64,000 bases of DNA, from positions 18,440,704 to 18,504,703 of the forward strand of contig CM034099.1 in the NCBI GenBank assembly GCA_019914945.1. Direction: 5' to 3'. Below, piece by piece: positions 59,391 through 64,000 of this stretch. A program made the translations under genes and the position numbers. The first letter of the stretch is position 1; every line of letters begins with the position of its first letter. Below the pieces are notes generated by a model. It did no database searches and was not told where the DNA came from. It saw only the letters and a program-made list of their open reading frames with translations. Origin of the DNA: Typha latifolia. Lineage: Eukaryota > Streptophyta > Magnoliopsida > Poales > Typhaceae.

Positions 59391-59399
59391 ATATATATA
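59391..59399 (-). promoter_or_regulatory. TATA box of LACS4
   Basis: TATATATAT on the minus strand, about 57 bases before the ATG at 59335. This predicts a short leader of about 25-30 bases. Confidence 0.5.
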
Positions 59400-62300
59400 C
59401 CAAAAAGATGGAGAAATATTCATTTCACACCCTGCACTAGTACACTGTGTGTTTATTGTCCTTTACACCCTAATTTTTAACTATTTTTTTATTGGACCCA
59501 TGTACTGTGCCGTTCACTTATGATTATAGTATTATTTTCAAATAAGCTTCTTTATTCTGATTTAATAACTAAATACAACTTAGCTTATTTTGACATACTA
59601 ATTTATCATTTTTCCCCTCTTATTCCATACAACTTTTAAATTTTAATTTAATAATAATATAAATTTATTATTTTATCCAAAGTTATATCCAATCAAAAAT
59701 ATTTTCGTCATTTGATTTAAAAATATCACTATTTTCTATTACTTTAATATTAATTTTATATTACATTAACTATAAGCTTGTACTGATAATCTAATATTAA
59801 AAATTAAAATATTTTTTTAGAATTAATATTATTCTAAAAGTGAACGGGTAGCTTAACCATCCTGACGTTTGTCGTTTGATTTCAAAAGTACATCAGAAAG
59901 AAATAAAATGATAAAAAGATAGGGTGTGAATTGAAAAGAAAAAAAAAACTCCTAACAGAGGAAGAAAGTACAGAGAAGTAAGGCAGTCGTTTTCGTAGTT
60001 AACTCTCTTTCTCACTTTGTCGTTGGAGGTGGATTTGAGTTGGCAACCGGTAGATAGCTATTTAAACTTTTAGGTGTGAATAAGTGATGTAGTATAACCT
60101 TATGAATTCAAGTCATGGAAACAGCTATAACATTAGATGACCAGTTTTATATCTACTAGTTTAGATCTTGTGTAACAGGAGCCTCGTTTACTGGAATGAT
60201 CTTATTTATGATAAGACGAACACACAAGTTGGGGATTTGTTGGATATTACATCGTCTCTTGGATGAAATAAAAGATATAAGCAGGATTTATATATATATT
60301 TGTATTCTTTTCTTCTTTTCTAAACAAATAGGGTTTAATTGTCAAATTATAATTCCTTAGAAATAAATTAACGAGAGGAAGGGGTGCTCCTTTTTTATAA
60401 CATTAAGGCGTAGGCACATAGTTTCCATCTCTTTAATTGTTTGAAGTAAGATTGGCATCTCTATTTGCCAATGGGATATGATTTAGTTGGTTAAGAAAGC
60501 TTATATAGTATGAGAACATCTCGATTTAAATTTTAATGATATCGATATTTAGTGGGACTAAGTTTTCATTCTCTAAAAAAAATTAGTATTATCGGGAACT
60601 AGCTAGAGCAAGCAGTTGGCAGCTGGGATCGATCCCATCCTTTAAGTTAGTTAAAAGTTGGTGTCAAACAATGAATGAGACTGACATTGTTAAATAATTC
60701 AAGTCAACGAATACAATACGTTCTCCTTTACAGATAGATTAGATCTGACATTAGGGCAGTTGTCTAAAAAAAGAATTTATATAATATAATTATTCCTAAA
60801 TTTTAAATACATCTCTTCTATACTCCTCATTTATTTAGCGTTATCTCTAAATACAAAATTATAGTCAATCGGCAATACTTGAATTATTCTAAATTTTTTA
60901 GCTAGTTCTCACATTCAAACAACAGAGAGAACGTGGCACCACACAAAGGGAGATAGAAATTAAGAAAGCAAACTGCTCACTAGAGAAAGATTAGAATTTC
61001 TCTCGAAAGATCAATTTAGTCGTTGCATTGATCACTCTTTACCAGCTTCCTCTCTACCAACTTATAGATGACTTCCCTCTTTGGAATCCTTTACTTCAGT
61101 AACAAAATATTATTATAGCAATTCACAAATATATAGAGAGGGGGCAGCCGTTGAATGGAAGTATCATATGATAATAAAAAATACAAAAGAAAAAAAGTCA
61201 TACCAGCAGGCTTGCAATTTTTTCCTAACATCGAAAGCCAACTGATTCTTTTTATTTATTTATTATTGTGGACTGGCATTACTGTCTGTATCCAGCAACA
61301 TCTGAGGCCAAGTCTTTCTGATTGCAGAGATACGCAACAAGGAGCGACCTCCTGTTGTAACCCCCTTTTACTTCTAAAAAAACAAAAAGCAACCTCCTTT
61401 AAACCTCAAAATTCTTTGCTGCTCAGTGAACCGTTCCCTTCTACCTGTGAACACCTGCAATATATGTTGTACTGATGTCAAATTGGTACCAGCATGACAA
61501 ACTTGCAAGTATGAATACTTATGATTCTATGGTATAGAGATATTAGAGCAAGTGGCTACGTATTATGTACTACTCTCTATTGTCTGGTGTTCTTCTTTAT
61601 ACAACACTATTATCAAACTAAGGCCAATATTAATATAGTTATTCTAATTTTAAGAGACCTTATACCAATATAAGTTATTATAGTGTTTAATTGTATACTA
61701 GTATAATATATAATAATTATATTTGATGTGATATAAGATTAAAATTATAATTTAGTTAATGACTAAAATACCTCATAATTGATGGATGAGGATAAAAGAA
61801 GAGGAAGAAGACATAAGAGTGATTGAAGTGATGTTTCTAATGGATAAATATAAAAATATTAAATAGATGAGAAAAGAAAAGAGAAGTAAGTATTACTATA
61901 CTAATATAAATCTAAGTAGTTGTTTACTTGCTATATCAGTATAAAAAGACTTATGTCAAACTAAGTATATTTTTATTCCACAAGTAAATAAAAACTTATA
62001 TAACAAAACTTTGTTATCAACTACCAAAAGCAAATTTGGATGGCCTTGGTCACTAATATAATTCATAATATATTACATCTATATCTATTGCATCTATATA
62101 TGTAGTTCATGAGCTTTTCAACCACGGATTCAAGTATCGACCAATCCCGATCTGTATCGCAAAAACGGATTGACGAATACGACCGATATGTATCATTTTT
62201 TTCAAGCATCCAATCTCAATTCTCCCCAATGCTTAGAACCTTGTTGTCAACCTTCCAAACAGCATGATTTCATGGTTTGTATCAGTGATCATTGTAAAGA

Positions 62301-64000
62301 CTAAAGCAGATATTTGGCCACTTATATATAACTAACTAAAAACCTAATAAAACCACTTAATTTGAGAATATATTACATCAAACATCATTAGGGAGACATT
62401 AACTCAACCGTTTCTTAGTACAATCAGTATACCTAGAAATGTACAAGTTAAACCATGAGAGAAAATATATATCATACAGAATACGTATCATGAAATCGTC
62501 AATTTTACTTGATTAAATACATTTTACTGGTTCTTGTGTTGCGACCTGTTCCACTAGTCTTCACTTCAATTCAAACATTAGGTAGTTTATTCAAAATGAA
62601 CGATAACAAGCCAAAAGGACTTTCTAATTGCTTATTATTATTTTTTTCTAGGAATATGTTTTAGCCAGACCACAAATTCTTGGCTGAAACCAAATTATAC
62701 AATGGAACCGATCAAGACTAACCTAGAATTACACAATTTCAACATTTGACAGCTAGAGTTAGTTTCAGCTGATTGTTGCATGAAGCTTATATTACTCTTG
62801 CCACTCATACAGAGCAAGTATAATGCTGAGAAGCTTCAACTTATAAACTATAACACAATATGCAAATATTAAATGAGTTAAATGACAACTTGACAAGGTA
62901 ATATATTGACAAATAAACAGGAACAGACTCTTTATCAGACTTACGAAGAAGCATTTATAGTTTTAGATGTACCAATAAGCAGTTCTGCAGCTTATTGTTT
63001 AACAAACTACTGAATATGTTAGTGTTCCTACTTTCTTCAATAAATATTTATTTCATTTTCTGCAAATTTCTTCTATAAAGTGGCATGCCATCCTACATGT
63101 GATATTTGATGCAAATGTACTCGGGTATCCCCAGACCCTGGCTCATCCACTGCCTCCCACCCTCACTCGAAGGTTCCTATCTGCTTTCCCTGTTTCCTAT
63201 TTTTTTTGTTGCTTCCGTATTTGATATCATATAGTTTTCTTTATCATATAAATCTCTTCATCCACCAACACAGTAACTTATATTTGCCCAAGAAAATAAA
63301 AAATAAAACAAAAACAAAATTGAGTTACCGGTCTTGCTATTTTTCATCGCTAGTGATATCAAATATTGAGAGTAATATTTTCACTCCAATATGGGCAACT
63401 CATAAAATCTCTTGAGTTTTACATCCTGCGGTCCCTTCCCTCTCACATCATCTAAAAATGAACCCAGACCTCATTGCTAACTTTTATGTTCTAGGAGGTT
63501 GACTTGAGGGTAGTCAGACACCAAAAATTGTTAACAATGAAATTAAAATTAGAATCCTGTAAGAAATTAAACTGAGTTTGTGACATACAGGAGATCATGG
63601 ATCAAATAAATTGACATTATAGTTCCTCATTGCTTCAAGAATATATTCCAATGATTGCTATAAATTGGTCCATCAAAACATTCCGCTCTCAAGTTCCAAT
63701 TCAGCCTGCATTAAATTGCAAAGCTCTTGCTTCCTGACTTATCTATGAAAATGTACAAATTTATAACACTTCCAACTGTATCACTGAACTCTGAATTCAA
63801 GCAACCACACAGGACATAAATGCATAAATCAGTTCTAGATTTTTCCATCCAAAAAATCATGATATTTTCATGAAAATTTCAACATATTTAGCTACTCTGA
63901 TCATGCGAAAGCGATGATACTTAAGAACCTAATCCATGTGTGTAAATCAGCAATGTATAGACCAGGTTACAGTTTTAACATTTTAAATCTTGGATCTCAC
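59400..64000. other. Intergenic upstream of LACS4, no gene seen
   Basis: AT-rich sequence without a coding exon I can support. It includes an MITE-like repeat at 61640-61925. A phrase at about 62130-62240 ('cgaccgatatgtatc') resembles common decayed repeats. The open frames at 61155 and 63206 are low-complexity and show no domain or splice support. Confidence 0.55.
61640..61925. mobile_element. AT-rich MITE-like repeat, copy A
   Basis: Partner of the repeat at 43700-43985, with the same order of phrases, including 'taatgactaaaatacct', 'gatggatgagg' and a purine-rich GAAGAGGAAGAAG run. Non-coding, and ends not defined. Confidence 0.45.

Noticed and set aside
61155..61475. 106-residue open frame as a gene
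   Set aside because: No recognisable domain, no good start context or splice support, and Lys/Leu-rich AT-driven composition.

Overview
This window is nuclear DNA from a flowering plant. It is AT-rich, the genes have many introns with GT..AG borders, and they are separated by kilobases of microsatellites and decayed transposons. Protein choices (PYL8/9-type ABA receptor, SPMS, TROL, LACS4 clade), GC-rich first exons and many (CT)n/(GA)n tracts point to a monocot, and a palm-like genome is my guess. All gene models were rebuilt by hand from splice sites and reading phase. For the seven genes the exon phases close and the summed lengths are multiples of three, but no transcript evidence was available.

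Layout. 1.9-6.0 kb (minus): TROL/STR4, the thylakoid rhodanese-like anchor of ferredoxin-NADP reductase. 7.5-8.0 kb (minus): a 95-residue stand-alone inhibitor I9 protein resembling a subtilase propeptide. 11.8-13.7 kb (minus): a PYL8/9-type abscisic acid receptor. 14.9-21.7 kb: a transposon-rich stretch with a broken LINE reverse transcriptase, a local duplication, a 2.2 kb solo LTR with a near-perfect target duplication, and a broken NB-ARC resistance-gene fragment. 22.8-28.6 kb (plus): a plant-specific TIGR01589-family protein of unknown function, with a small upstream ORF that overlaps its start codon. 29.6-32.2 kb (minus): a plastid-type divergent pyruvate kinase (PKP4-like), head-to-head with 35.2-42.1 kb (plus) spermine synthase, SPMS. 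44.4-59.3 kb (minus): a 19-exon long-chain acyl-CoA synthetase of the LACS4 type. 59.4-64.0 kb: intergenic, no gene seen.

The genes have no obvious shared pathway; this is ordinary plant gene order. The most interesting non-genic signal is a family of small GC-ended inverted-repeat elements sitting in introns: one in the TIGR01589 gene with an exact 8-bp target duplication, and two in LACS4 in opposite orientations. I found no CRISPR array, operon, tRNA or rRNA gene, and no evidence of a wholly new multi-gene system.
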